Source: an uncultured Faecalibacterium sp.
Lineage (GTDB): Bacteria; Bacillota; Clostridia; Oscillospirales; Ruminococcaceae
Reading direction: 5' to 3'
Assembly: GCA_934548045.1 (NCBI GenBank)
Contig: CAKTEM010000019.1
Span: 1 to 48,176, forward strand
DNA: 48,176 bases
Shown in pieces: positions 1 to 7,653 of this stretch. Position 1 is the stretch's first letter. The number at the start of each line of letters is the position of its first letter. A model generated the notes under the pieces. That model saw nothing but the letters and a program-made list of their open reading frames with translations. It made no database searches and was not told the origin of the DNA. The translations under genes and the position numbers were made by a program.

Positions 1-74
1 GGCCGTAGCTCATCTGGTAGAGCGCCACCTTGCCAAGGTGGAGGTAGCGAGTTCGAGCCTCGTCGGCCGCTCCA
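1..74 (+). tRNA. tRNA-Gly (GCC), 5' end cut by window
   Basis: The anticodon arm has stem CCACC/GGTGG and loop TTGCCAA, giving anticodon GCC. The T-arm GTTCGAGCC and the 3' end with encoded CCA are present. The 3' acceptor strand CGGCCGC needs GCGGCCG at the 5' end, but the window begins at GGCCG, so the first two bases lie outside. It is followed 29 bases later by tRNA-Cys, probably in the same transcript. Confidence 0.95.
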
Positions 75-103
75 ATAGGAGTGGTAATAATCACTCCGAA
101 TAT

Positions 104-178
104 GGTGACGTGGCCAAGTGGTAAGGCAAGGGTCTGCAAAACCCTCATCCACCAGTTCAAATCTGGTCGTCACCTCCA
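104..178 (+). tRNA. tRNA-Cys (GCA)
   Basis: Acceptor strands GGTGACG and CGTCACC pair, the anticodon stem AGGGT/ACCCT closes loop CTGCAAA (anticodon GCA), and CCA is encoded. A strong intrinsic terminator follows directly, so this is the last gene of the tRNA transcript. Confidence 0.95.
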
Positions 179-183
179 AAAGA

Positions 184-216
184 TTCCCGAACGTGAAAGC
201 GTTCGGGATTTTTTGT
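184..216 (+). terminator. Intrinsic terminator after tRNA-Gly/tRNA-Cys
   Basis: A 9-bp stem (TCCCGAACG with CGTTCGGGA, loop of six) is followed by a run of T. It lies just after tRNA-Cys and before the recG ribosome binding site. Confidence 0.9.
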
Positions 217-287
217 TGTCTGGAATTTGCCTTCTCCCCTTCTCCGTGCTACAATGGCTATACTACACCCGAAAGGAGGCGGACAGG

Positions 288-2348
288 ATGGCCGCCGAGC
301 ATCACACCAGTTTAACGCCGGACACCCCGGTGCGCTACCTGAAAGGCGTCGGCCCCAAGACGGCGGAGCGGTTCGAGAAATTGGGCATCGTCACGCTTTC
401 CGATCTGCTCTGTCACTATCCCCGGCGGTATCTGGATTTTTCCAAGCCGTATTCCATCGCCGAAGCTCCCCTTGACACTGAGTGTGTCGTCAAGGCAGAA
501 GTCTTTGCCAAACCGGGCGGACGCATCCTGCCCGGCGGACGGCGGATGGAGCGCATCACGGCAGGTGATGATGTTTCAAGCTTAGAGGTCACATGGTTCA
601 ACAATCCTTATGCCGCCCAGAAGCTTGAACTCGGGCAGGAGTATTATTTTCAGGGCATCGTCACGGGTGGGATGCTCCGCCGCCAGATGGTGAATCCACA
701 GGTACGGACGGAAGCGCAGATTCAATCTTCTCCGTTTGAGGCCGTCTATCCGCAGACCGAAGGGCTTTCCAGCAACGCCATCGCGAAATGCGTCCGGCAG
801 TTGCTGCCCCATGCGGAACTCCTGCCCGACCCACTTCCGCCCGAGATGCTGAAAAAATACCGTCTGCTTTCCAAGGCGGACGCCGTCCGCGCCATTCACT
901 GCCCCAAGACCGAGGAGGAAGCGTACGCGGCCCGGCGTCGGCTCATCTATGAGGAACTGCTGGTCTTACAGCTCGGCATCGGCCGGATGAAGAACCGGGG
1001 CGCGGCTTCGACCGGCGCACCGATGCAACTGCTCGACCCGGCCCTCTTCTGGGCATCTCTCCCCTTCTCGCCCACCGGCGCACAGAAACGGGCTGTCAGT
1101 GAAATTTTGACCGACATGTCCGGCAGCACTTCCATGAACCGTCTGCTGCAGGGCGATGTCGGCAGCGGTAAAACGCTGGTCGCCGCCGCGGCGATCTGGG
1201 CCTGCATCCGGAATGGCTATCAGGCCGCTCTGCTGGCTCCGACCGAAATTCTGGCCTCCCAGCACGCCGAGAACCTGAACCGCCTGCTTGCGCCTTTCGG
1301 GATGCGTGTTGCCCTGCTGACCGGCGGCATGAAAGCCGCCGCACGGCGAACCACCCTCGCCGCCATCCGGAACGACGAAGCCGACCTCATCGTCGGCACC
1401 CACGCCATCCTGAGCGAGGGCGTCGAGTTTGCCCGGCTGGGTCTGGCTGTCGTGGACGAGCAGCACCGTTTCGGCGTCCGTCAGCGCGGAATGTTAGCCG
1501 AAAAAGCCGACAACCCTCACCTGCTCGTCATGAGCGCGACGCCGATTCCCCGGACGCTGGGTCTGCTGATCTACGGCGACCTCGACATCTCCATCCTCGA
1601 TGAGCTTCCGCCGGGCCGAAAACCGGTCAAGACCCGGTGCATCACCGGCAAAAAGCGGCGGAACCTGTACGGCTTCCTCGACTCTGAAATTGAAGCCGGA
1701 CGTCAGGTGTATATCGTCTGCCCGGCCATTGAGGACACCCCCGACGGCGGACTGAACGCCGTCAAGAGTTACTACGAGGACATTGCAAAGGCTCTACTCC
1801 CGGAACGCCGGGTCGGGCTGATGCACGGCAAGCTGAAACCCAAAGAGAAAGCCGCCGTCATGGAGGACTTCAAGGATGGGCGGCTGGATGCGTTGGTCTC
1901 CACGACCGTCATCGAAGTCGGCGTGGATGTTCCCAACGCCACCGTCATGGTGATTGAAAATGCCGAGCGGTACGGCCTGAGCGCGCTCCACCAGCTGCGC
2001 GGCCGGGTCGGGCGCGGTGCCACCGAGAGCTGGTGCTTCCTTGTCAGCGATAACACCGGCGAGAACGTCCAGAAGCGGCTGAAATTTCTCTGCTCCACCA
2101 ACGACGGTTTCGCTGTCGCCCAGTACGACCTCGAGACGCGCGGCCCGGGCGATTTCTTCGGAAGCCGTCAGCATGGCCTGCCGACACTTCAAATCGCCGA
2201 CCTGATGAACGACACCCGTACCCTTCACGCCGCCCAGAGCGAAGCCACTCTCATGCTCTCCGAGGACCCCCTCCTCGAACATCCCGACCACGCTCTCCTC
2301 GCCCGGCAGGTGCAGCAGATGTTCGATAAGGCCGGCGCAATGAACTGA
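288..2348 (+). CDS. recG: ATP-dependent DNA helicase RecG
   Basis: RecG is a monomeric double-stranded DNA translocase that remodels stalled replication forks and Holliday junctions in the cytoplasm. The 686-residue protein has the family's normal length. An N-terminal wedge/OB-fold region comes first, with the usual opening 'VRYLKGVGPKTAERFEKLGI'. The superfamily 2 helicase domain follows, with Walker A GDVGSGKT near residue 289, the DEQH motif near 390 (VVDEQHRFGVRQR), SATPIPRT, and the C-terminal helicase motif QLRGRVGRG with the TRG-type end. The start is the ATG at 288, nine bases after AAAGGAGG; the frame is open further upstream, but that part crosses the tRNA-Cys gene and a terminator. 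A hairpin terminator follows. It appears monocistronic. Confidence 0.97.
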   Translation: MAAEHHTSLTPDTPVRYLKGVGPKTAERFEKLGIVTLSDLLCHYPRRYLDFSKPYSIAEAPLDTECVVKAEVFAKPGGRILPGGRRMERITAGDDVSSLEVTWFNNPYAAQKLELGQEYYFQGIVTGGMLRRQMVNPQVRTEAQIQSSPFEAVYPQTEGLSSNAIAKCVRQLLPHAELLPDPLPPEMLKKYRLLSKADAVRAIHCPKTEEEAYAARRRLIYEELLVLQLGIGRMKNRGAASTGAPMQLLDPALFWASLPFSPTGAQKRAVSEILTDMSGSTSMNRLLQGDVGSGKTLVAAAAIWACIRNGYQAALLAPTEILASQHAENLNRLLAPFGMRVALLTGGMKAAARRTTLAAIRNDEADLIVGTHAILSEGVEFARLGLAVVDEQHRFGVRQRGMLAEKADNPHLLVMSATPIPRTLGLLIYGDLDISILDELPPGRKPVKTRCITGKKRRNLYGFLDSEIEAGRQVYIVCPAIEDTPDGGLNAVKSYYEDIAKALLPERRVGLMHGKLKPKEKAAVMEDFKDGRLDALVSTTVIEVGVDVPNATVMVIENAERYGLSALHQLRGRVGRGATESWCFLVSDNTGENVQKRLKFLCSTNDGFAVAQYDLETRGPGDFFGSRQHGLPTLQIADLMNDTRTLHAAQSEATLMLSEDPLLEHPDHALLARQVQQMFDKAGAMN

Positions 2349-2357
2349 TTTCCAAAA

Positions 2358-2400
2358 AGAAAACGCTCCCTTGACAATTATCAAAGGAGCGGATTTTTTT
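2358..2400. terminator. Bidirectional terminator between convergent recG and metallophosphatase genes
   Basis: An 11-bp hairpin (CGCTCCCTTGA with TCAAAGGAGCG, one mismatch) has a T-run on the right side and an A-run on the left, so it can end transcription from both sides. Confidence 0.85.
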
Positions 2401-3094
2401 ACCTCTTTTTATGCCATGCGGCATGGCGGTCGCCCATACTGACGATATCGCAGAAAACACACCGGCTCTTGGTGGACAGCTGCATATCTTTATGGTAGCA
2501 CCCGAAGAACCATTTCTCGTACTGCATTTTCAGCAGAATTTTGTCAAGGAAAAGGTGCAGACGGTTGCTCTCGCCCGAAGCCAGCACCGTAAAATCAAGG
2601 AATCTGCTTGGCGCGTCGTGGGTCAGCACATAATCTACCTGCCAGTTTCTCGCTTCGAGGTTCTGCTCGCAGGTTGCATACTCCTCATCCGAGGGCATCT
2701 CCTGCGGCCACCAGTTCACACCGTACTCGCGTTCTTCCTTGTCGGGGCTTTCGCCGCCGCCGAAACAGAGATAGTTCTTGCCCTCCAGTTCAAGGATGCT
2801 TCCGCGACAGGCGTGATAGACGTTGCCGCCAAGATCCTGCACTTTGCCGCCGAACATCTCCACCGTCTGGTACTGTGCCAGCAGGTCGTAATTTTCGTGG
2901 GTACCGTCCAGAAAAATCAATGTATAGGGGCGTTTGCGGAGCCAGTCCAGCTTTTTCTGTTCCTCCCGGCTGCCATCCCAGATGAAACCAAAATCGCCCA
3001 GTACGATGACGACATCCCGTTTGCCCAGCCAGCGGAGTTTCCCGTGTTTGAAGCGGTCAAGTTCGCCGTGTGTGTCGCCTGTCAGATATACCAT
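2399..3094 (-). CDS. Calcineurin-like metallophosphatase family protein
   Basis: A 231-residue cytosolic metallophosphoesterase with no signal peptide. The metal-binding motifs are visible in order: GDTHGE at the N-terminus, VLGDFG, GTHEN in the place of the usual GNH(E/D), a THDAP motif, and GCYH in the place of GHxH near the C-terminus. The start chosen is the ATG at 3094, which follows GGAGGGAAGAGA; the frame stays open 18 codons further upstream without a better site. It is convergent with recG and divergent from the S11-type gene. The substrate cannot be read from the sequence. It is different in sequence from the second metallophosphoesterase at 7654-8313. Confidence 0.85.
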   Translation of the reverse strand: MVYLTGDTHGELDRFKHGKLRWLGKRDVVIVLGDFGFIWDGSREEQKKLDWLRKRPYTLIFLDGTHENYDLLAQYQTVEMFGGKVQDLGGNVYHACRGSILELEGKNYLCFGGGESPDKEEREYGVNWWPQEMPSDEEYATCEQNLEARNWQVDYVLTHDAPSRFLDFTVLASGESNRLHLFLDKILLKMQYEKWFFGCYHKDMQLSTKSRCVFCDIVSMGDRHAAWHKKR

Positions 3095-3141
3095 TCTCTT
3101 CCCTCCATGCCGCAGCGAGTCGTGAAACAACTGCGAAACTC

Positions 3142-3170
3142 TTGTCACGCTCCGGCAAACCTGTTATTAT
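3142..3170 (+). promoter_or_regulatory. Sigma-A type promoter of the S11-type gene
   Basis: TTGTCA and TATTAT are separated by 17 bases, about 100 bases upstream of the start at 3271. Confidence 0.65.
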
Positions 3171-3209
3171 AAGGACAGGAAGCATTTTTTGCTTCGCTGT
3201 TCGTATTTT

Positions 3210-3238
3210 CCGGGCGCGAAACTTGTCGCCCGGTTTTT
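3210..3238 (+). terminator. Terminator-like hairpin in the 5' leader of the S11-type gene
   Basis: CCGGGCG pairs with CGCCCGG around a 10-base loop and is followed by TTTTT. It lies between the promoter at 3142-3170 and the start codon at 3271, so transcripts must read through it. No upstream gene on this strand needs a terminator here. It may be an attenuator, or a 5' stability hairpin. Confidence 0.6.
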
Positions 3239-3270
3239 ATATCATATCGCTTTTTAAAGGAATTGTCCAC

Positions 3271-4611
3271 ATGAAACGTATTTTTGCTCTCTTCCTCTCC
3301 CTTGCGGTGCTGTTCAGCTGCCTGTCCATCACGGCAGGCGCGATGTTCGACCCCAGCCCGGTCTACACGGTCAAGGCACAGAGTGCCTACATCGTCAACA
3401 CCGATACCAATATCATCGTCTACGATAAGGACAGCCAGAAGCAGGTCTCTGCCAGCGGCCTTACCAAATATATGACCATTGCGCTGGTGCTGGCGAACTA
3501 TGCCGACCAGCTCGACAACACCTTCCAGATGCCGTTCGCCATCTCGGATTACGTCCACAACACCGACAACGCCGACATGCGCTCGGGCGAGACCTTCACT
3601 TACCGGGAAGCCATCTACGCGATGGTGACCCGAAACGCCAACGAGGCTGCGATGGGGCTGGCCTACACCCTCTCGGGCGGCGACCTCGCCGGATGGGTCA
3701 GCCAGATGAACACCCTCTCCCAGCGCATCGGTACGACCGGAAGCACCTGGACGGACGCCTGCGGCATCGACAGCGGCAACGTCACGACCGCCGTTGACAT
3801 GTACCTCATCCTGCGCTACCTGATGAGCTTCGACGCCTTTGTTGAAATTTCCAGCGCGCCGACCTTCACGATGCCAGCCAAAGAAAAGCACGCCAAGTCC
3901 TTCGTTCTGCTCAGCCAGAATGTCGCTTTGAACAAGACCAGCGGCGGCAAATTCTACCGCAGTGCGATGCAGGGCGGCATGTGCGACGTGATGGCCTACA
4001 AAAACGACAACGGCAACCAGAGTTACGTCTCGTGGGCGAACAAGAACGGCGCGACCTATATCTTCTGCGTCATGCAAAGCCCGGACACCTGCGACGATTA
4101 CGGCTACTCCAACCGCCGCCCGGCCCTCTACGAGACGACCAAGCTCATCGACTGGGTATTCGACAGCTTCTCGATTCAGGCCGCGCTGGACACCGACCTT
4201 GCGCTGGCGGAGATACCGGTCAAATATTCCTCCGATACGGACACCCTGCAGCTCTATCCCAATGACAACATGATGACCCTGCTCCCCTCTTCGGGCGATG
4301 GGTCGGTCACCCAGAAATATTTCCACCTGCCCGATTACGTCTGCGCCCCCATCCAGCAGGGCGATGTGGTCGGCACCGTCGAACTGAAACTTGCCGGTGA
4401 GACCATCGGCGTAGTTGACCTTGTCGCCGGGCAGGACGTCAGCCAGAACACCCTGCTCTTCACAGTGGCAAAGATCAACGATTTCTTCCACAGTCTCTAC
4501 CTGAAAGTCGTCATTGTCCTGAGCGTCATCTCCGCCGCCATCTATGGCCTGTGGCTCCTTCTCAACGCATGGAATGGCCGCAAGACCCCTAAGAAGATCC
4601 ATAGACGCTGA
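3271..4611 (+). CDS. D-alanyl-D-alanine carboxypeptidase-like (peptidase S11 fold) protein, active site degenerate
   Basis: A 446-residue exported protein: N-terminal signal peptide (residues 1-23, ending near ITAGA), S11-like domain (about 30-270), a second beta domain, and one C-terminal membrane helix (about 410-432) followed by a basic tail, as in PBP5-type carboxypeptidases that trim cell-wall peptides. The overall pattern matches S11 (YIVNTDTN, the TKYMT helix, NTDNADMRSGE, YAMV..NANEAAMGLA). The three catalytic motifs do not. The SxxK position reads S62-G-L-T-K66, so the residue three before Lys is Gly; the SxN position reads N122-A-N124; and the KTG region reads YRSAMQGG (230-236), with KTSG (222-225) as the only nearby alternative. 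The start is the ATG at 3271 after AAAGG. Either it is catalytically dead or uses shifted residues. Confidence 0.85.
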   Translation: MKRIFALFLSLAVLFSCLSITAGAMFDPSPVYTVKAQSAYIVNTDTNIIVYDKDSQKQVSASGLTKYMTIALVLANYADQLDNTFQMPFAISDYVHNTDNADMRSGETFTYREAIYAMVTRNANEAAMGLAYTLSGGDLAGWVSQMNTLSQRIGTTGSTWTDACGIDSGNVTTAVDMYLILRYLMSFDAFVEISSAPTFTMPAKEKHAKSFVLLSQNVALNKTSGGKFYRSAMQGGMCDVMAYKNDNGNQSYVSWANKNGATYIFCVMQSPDTCDDYGYSNRRPALYETTKLIDWVFDSFSIQAALDTDLALAEIPVKYSSDTDTLQLYPNDNMMTLLPSSGDGSVTQKYFHLPDYVCAPIQQGDVVGTVELKLAGETIGVVDLVAGQDVSQNTLLFTVAKINDFFHSLYLKVVIVLSVISAAIYGLWLLLNAWNGRKTPKKIHRR

Positions 4612-4660
4612 AAAATATAGAATCTTCTCCTGTCTTTCCAACAACAAATAAGTACAAACA

Positions 4661-4705
4661 AAAACCGCCTGAACAGTTCCAGACCGGAACCATTCAGGCG
4701 GTTTT
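4661..4705. terminator. Bidirectional terminator between the S11-type gene and the minus-strand tRNAs
   Basis: A perfect 13-bp outer stem (AAAACCGCCTGAA with TTCAGGCGGTTTT) encloses an inner GTTCC/GGAAC stem. It has T-runs for both directions and ends the S11-type gene (+) and the tRNA-Leu/tRNA-Gln transcript (-). Confidence 0.9.
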
Positions 4706-4708
4706 CAG

Positions 4709-4779
4709 TTGCGCCAGCAGGAGTCGAACCTACGATGGGGGAGTCAAAGTCCCCTGCCTTACCGCTTGGCGATGGCGCA
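4709..4779 (-). tRNA. tRNA-Gln (UUG)
   Basis: Read on the minus strand: acceptor TGCGCCA/TGGCGCA, D-arm with AAGCGG, anticodon stem GGGGA/TCCCC around CTTTGAC (anticodon TTG) and T-arm GGTTCGACTCC. The U1-A72 pair is typical of tRNA-Gln. CCA is not encoded. Confidence 0.93.
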
Positions 4780-4782
4780 TTA

Positions 4783-4818
4783 TAAAAATAGCTCCAAGTC
4801 AGCTTGGAGCCGTTTTTT
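4783..4818. terminator. Hairpin between tRNA-Leu and tRNA-Gln
   Basis: GCTCCAAG pairs with CTTGGAGC around TCAG, with T-rich sequence on both sides (CGTTTTTT on plus, TATTTTTA on minus). On the minus strand it lies between tRNA-Leu and tRNA-Gln, so tRNA-Gln would need read-through, processing or its own promoter. Confidence 0.65.
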
Positions 4819-4819
4819 A

Positions 4820-4903
4820 TGCCGGTGGTGGGGGTCGAACCCACACGTGTTATTAGCACAAGGGATTTTGAGTCCCCCTCGTCTGCCATTCCGACACACC
4901 GGC
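4820..4903 (-). tRNA. tRNA-Leu (CAA)
   Basis: An 84-base class II tRNA on the minus strand: acceptor GCCGGTG/CACCGGC, anticodon loop CTCAAAA (anticodon CAA, reads UUG), a long variable arm (TGTGCTAATAACACG) and T-arm GGGTTCGACCCCC. CCA is not encoded. Confidence 0.93.
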
Positions 4904-5088
4904 GTATTGTTTTTTGAGAACATTCTTATTATAGCGGATTTCTCTTGTAAAATCAAGATGCAGTTTTTATTTCCGCGCTTTTTGCTCAAAATCGCAAATC
5001 TGCTTTTCTTTTCGGGTGGGATTCGTGTATACTAGGGGCGTTGAGATCCTGCCGGGAGAGCCCCGGCCTGAGATAAAGGAGTTATTCT

Positions 5089-5565
5089 ATGAGTCAGTTT
5101 CTTTCCGCACCCGTAAACGAGGCGCAGGCCGAGCGCGACCGTCTGCTGGGTGCTTTGGTGGGCCTGTCACACACCATCGTCAACGAGCCGAAGACCGAGG
5201 ACACCGACCGGGTGCTGGCATCCGGTCTACGTTTGGCATCGAACCCGGATGCCGCGCCGGACGCTCTGCGCCGGATGACTGCCATCGTCCGGGAAGAGAA
5301 GCACCGGGTCGCACCCAACTGCGCCACCTGTGCGATGCCCTGCGGCAACACCAGCGACTACGACATGACCCGGCTGTGGAACGCGCCCGAGGATGTCCGC
5401 ACCCTCAAGCTCCGCATCCTGAACAGTCTGTTCCGGCTGGCACAGGGCCGTCCGTCCGAAGAAATGGTCCCGGTAATCGATCAGGGCTTATTTGTCCTCG
5501 CGGAAGACTGGGATGGAGAGCTTCTTCTGCCCATCGCTGAGCGCGCAGAAGCCGCCTGCGGCTAA
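5089..5565 (+). CDS. Hypothetical protein with CX2CX3C motif
   Basis: A 158-residue soluble, mostly helical protein that I do not recognise with confidence. Its clearest feature is C78-A-T-C81-A-M-P-C85-G-N-T-S-D-Y-D-M, a tight three-cysteine group suitable for binding a metal or an iron-sulfur cluster; it faintly recalls the N-terminal cysteine region of hybrid-cluster proteins, but that is only an impression. There is no signal peptide or membrane segment. The start at 5089 has a good ribosome binding site (AAAGGAG, nine bases upstream). A possible -10 (TATACT, 5027-5032) lies upstream. It stands alone between the tRNA pair and the DUF6465 gene. Confidence 0.75.
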   Translation: MSQFLSAPVNEAQAERDRLLGALVGLSHTIVNEPKTEDTDRVLASGLRLASNPDAAPDALRRMTAIVREEKHRVAPNCATCAMPCGNTSDYDMTRLWNAPEDVRTLKLRILNSLFRLAQGRPSEEMVPVIDQGLFVLAEDWDGELLLPIAERAEAACG

Positions 5566-5593
5566 ATTCCGGACTTAATTTTGCAAAAAACGC

Positions 5594-5622
5594 TTTACAA
5601 ATGTTCCGGGAAAAACTATTAT
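5594..5622 (+). promoter_or_regulatory. Promoter of the DUF6465 gene
   Basis: TTTACA and TATTAT are separated by 17 bases; an overlapping TATAAT lies at 5622-5627. It is 79 bases upstream of the start codon at 5701. Confidence 0.65.
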
Positions 5623-5700
5623 ATAATCAGGGTTTTTATTTATGGAGTCATTTCCCACCGTTCCCATGCCAGAAACTGTTTACGAAAGAAGGTAGAAGTC

Positions 5701-5997
5701 ATGTCTGAGAAAAAGCTTGCTGTGGCTGAGGCAGCTCCGTCTGAGGCTCCTGCAGCAGAGCCGAAAAAGAAAGCTGCAAAAACGGCTGCCCGTCGTGGCC
5801 GTCCGCCGCTCTCGCCCGAAATCTATGTCGAACTTGGCGATAAGCAGTTCAACATCACGGACATCGTGGAGCGTGCCAAAGCCGATTACCGCACCACCCA
5901 CAAGGTCGGCGTCCAGTCCTGCAAGGTCTATGTCAAGCCGGAAGAGCGCGCCGCCTACTACGTTATCAACAAAGTTTCCGGGAAACTCGACCTGTAA
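5701..5997 (+). CDS. DUF6465 family protein
   Basis: A 98-residue basic protein. The first 40 residues are an Ala/Lys/Pro-rich tail ending in RRGRPPLS, which resembles an AT-hook minor-groove binding motif (core GRP). The C-terminal half (about 42-98) is a small conserved domain with YVELGDKQFN and VYVKPEERAAYYVIN, the hallmark of DUF6465, a family of unknown function in Clostridia. It resembles a small nucleoid-associated or structural protein, but only the AT-hook-like tail supports that. The start is the ATG at 5701 after GAAGG. It has its own near-consensus promoter and no operon partner. Confidence 0.8.
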   Translation: MSEKKLAVAEAAPSEAPAAEPKKKAAKTAARRGRPPLSPEIYVELGDKQFNITDIVERAKADYRTTHKVGVQSCKVYVKPEERAAYYVINKVSGKLDL

Positions 5998-6071
5998 TGT
6001 CCGGTCGGAGGGTTCCGGCAGTGGTTTTACGACCAGTTTTCCCGTTTTATTTGAACGATGACTCCGCATCC

Positions 6072-6124
6072 AAAAAGGGGCTGTTCCGCCAGAAATTCTG
6101 GCGAAGCAGCCCCTTCTCTTTTTG
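6072..6124. terminator. Bidirectional terminator between DUF6465 and M32 carboxypeptidase genes
   Basis: AAGGGGCTG pairs with CAGCCCCTT, with an inner CGCCAGAA/TTCTGGCG stem. It is flanked by an A-run on the left and a T-run on the right and lies between convergent genes. Confidence 0.9.
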
Positions 6125-6129
6125 CGTTT

Positions 6130-7626
6130 TTACAGCTGATACAGCTCGGTATACTTCCGGGTCAGGTAGTCGGTGTAGTAGTGCGGATCGAATTCGCCGC
6201 AGGCGTTTTTCACGACGTCGGCCGGAACCATCAGTCCGCCGTACTGGTGGATTTTCTCACGCAGCCAGCCTGCGATATGGCTCAGGTCGCCCTTTGCCGA
6301 ATCCCCAGCCACATCGACGGTCTGCTCCATGTTGTGCAGCATCTGCGCGCCGTAGGCGTTACCGAGGGCATAGGACGGGAAGTAGCCGAAGGAGCCGCCC
6401 GACCAGTGGCTGTCCTGCAGGCATCCCTCCCGGTCGGTGGGAACGTCGATGCCAAGATACTCTTTGTACAGCTTTGCCCACTCTGCCGGAACGTCCTTCG
6501 CTTCCAGCGTACCGCCGATGAGCTGCTTTTCGATCTCATAGCGCACCATGATGTGCAGGCAGTAGGTCAACTCGTCCGACTCGGTGCGGATGAGGCTGGG
6601 TTCGGCCTTGTTGATGGCACGGTAGAACTGCTCCGCGCTGATGCCGCCCAGCTGCTCCGGGAAGAACTCCTGTACCTTCGGGTAGATGGCTTCCACGAAC
6701 GGACAGGAACGACCGATGAGGTTCTCGAAGAAGCGAGACTGGCTCTCGTGGACGCCCATCGAAACGCCGCCGGCCAGACAGGTATACTGTAAATCATCCC
6801 GGATGCCCAGCTCATACATAGCGTGGCCGCCCTCGTGCAGGACAGAGAACATGGACGACGCCACATTGTGGGTGTCGTAGTTGGTGGTGATGCGGACATC
6901 CTTATTGTTGAATTCGAGGGTAAAGGGATGCTCCGTCTCGCCCAGACCACAGTGACCCCGGTCCAGACCCATCACTTCCATGATGTAGTCAGCGAACGCC
7001 TTCTGCTTATCGACCGGATAGTAATTGTGGAGGAAACTGTCGTCGATCTGAGGCTTCTGCTCGATTTTCTGGAGCAGCGGCACGATGGTCTGGCGCAGGG
7101 TGGCGAAGAAGTTGTCCAGCATTTCCATATCCACGCCGCGCTCATACTCGTTCAGGAGGGCATCGTAGGGCTTCTTGGTGGCGTCATAGTAACCGGCGAA
7201 CTTCCGGTTATAGTCCACCAGCTCCTGCAGCACCGGGCAGAAGGAAGCGAAATCGTTCTGTTCTTTGGCCTTGTGCCAGACATCGCTGGCACGGTTGGTC
7301 AGCTCGCTGTATGCCATATACTCATCCGCCGGGATCCGGGTCAGCTGGTCGCAGCTGCGGCGCAGTTCCTCCACCTCACGGCGATGCACAAGGTCCAGCT
7401 CATCCAGATGGCCGCCCAGCTCCTCCAGTAGGGCCTTTGTCTCGGGGCAGGTCATCAGCTTCTGCCGCTCCCCTGCAAGGATGCTCAGAGCCACGCCGCG
7501 GCCCTCGGAAGTGTTCTTGGGCGCAACGGTCACGGCGTCCAGATAGAGCGACGAATCCGCGCAGGTGTAAGCGTAGAGTTTCTTTTGCAGCAGTTCCAGC
7601 TGCTGCACTGCTTCGGTCAGTTCCAT
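6130..7626 (-). CDS. M32 family metallocarboxypeptidase
   Basis: A 498-residue zinc carboxypeptidase (thermostable carboxypeptidase 1 family, usual length about 500) that removes C-terminal residues from peptides in the cytosol. The zinc motif HEGGH lies near residue 264 in the context SVLHEGGHAMYELG, with the family signatures ESQSRFFEN and the C-terminal SFGYFPSYALGNAYGAQM. No signal peptide is seen. The ATG at 7626 follows AAAGGAG at good spacing. It is the last gene of a three-gene minus-strand run (BMP-domain protein, metallophosphoesterase, this gene) with gaps of 31 and 27 bases, so co-transcription is likely. A strong terminator lies after the stop. Confidence 0.95.
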   Translation of the reverse strand: MELTEAVQQLELLQKKLYAYTCADSSLYLDAVTVAPKNTSEGRGVALSILAGERQKLMTCPETKALLEELGGHLDELDLVHRREVEELRRSCDQLTRIPADEYMAYSELTNRASDVWHKAKEQNDFASFCPVLQELVDYNRKFAGYYDATKKPYDALLNEYERGVDMEMLDNFFATLRQTIVPLLQKIEQKPQIDDSFLHNYYPVDKQKAFADYIMEVMGLDRGHCGLGETEHPFTLEFNNKDVRITTNYDTHNVASSMFSVLHEGGHAMYELGIRDDLQYTCLAGGVSMGVHESQSRFFENLIGRSCPFVEAIYPKVQEFFPEQLGGISAEQFYRAINKAEPSLIRTESDELTYCLHIMVRYEIEKQLIGGTLEAKDVPAEWAKLYKEYLGIDVPTDREGCLQDSHWSGGSFGYFPSYALGNAYGAQMLHNMEQTVDVAGDSAKGDLSHIAGWLREKIHQYGGLMVPADVVKNACGEFDPHYYTDYLTRKYTELYQL

Positions 7627-7653
7627 TTTACAGTTCTCCTTTATCGTTTCGGC

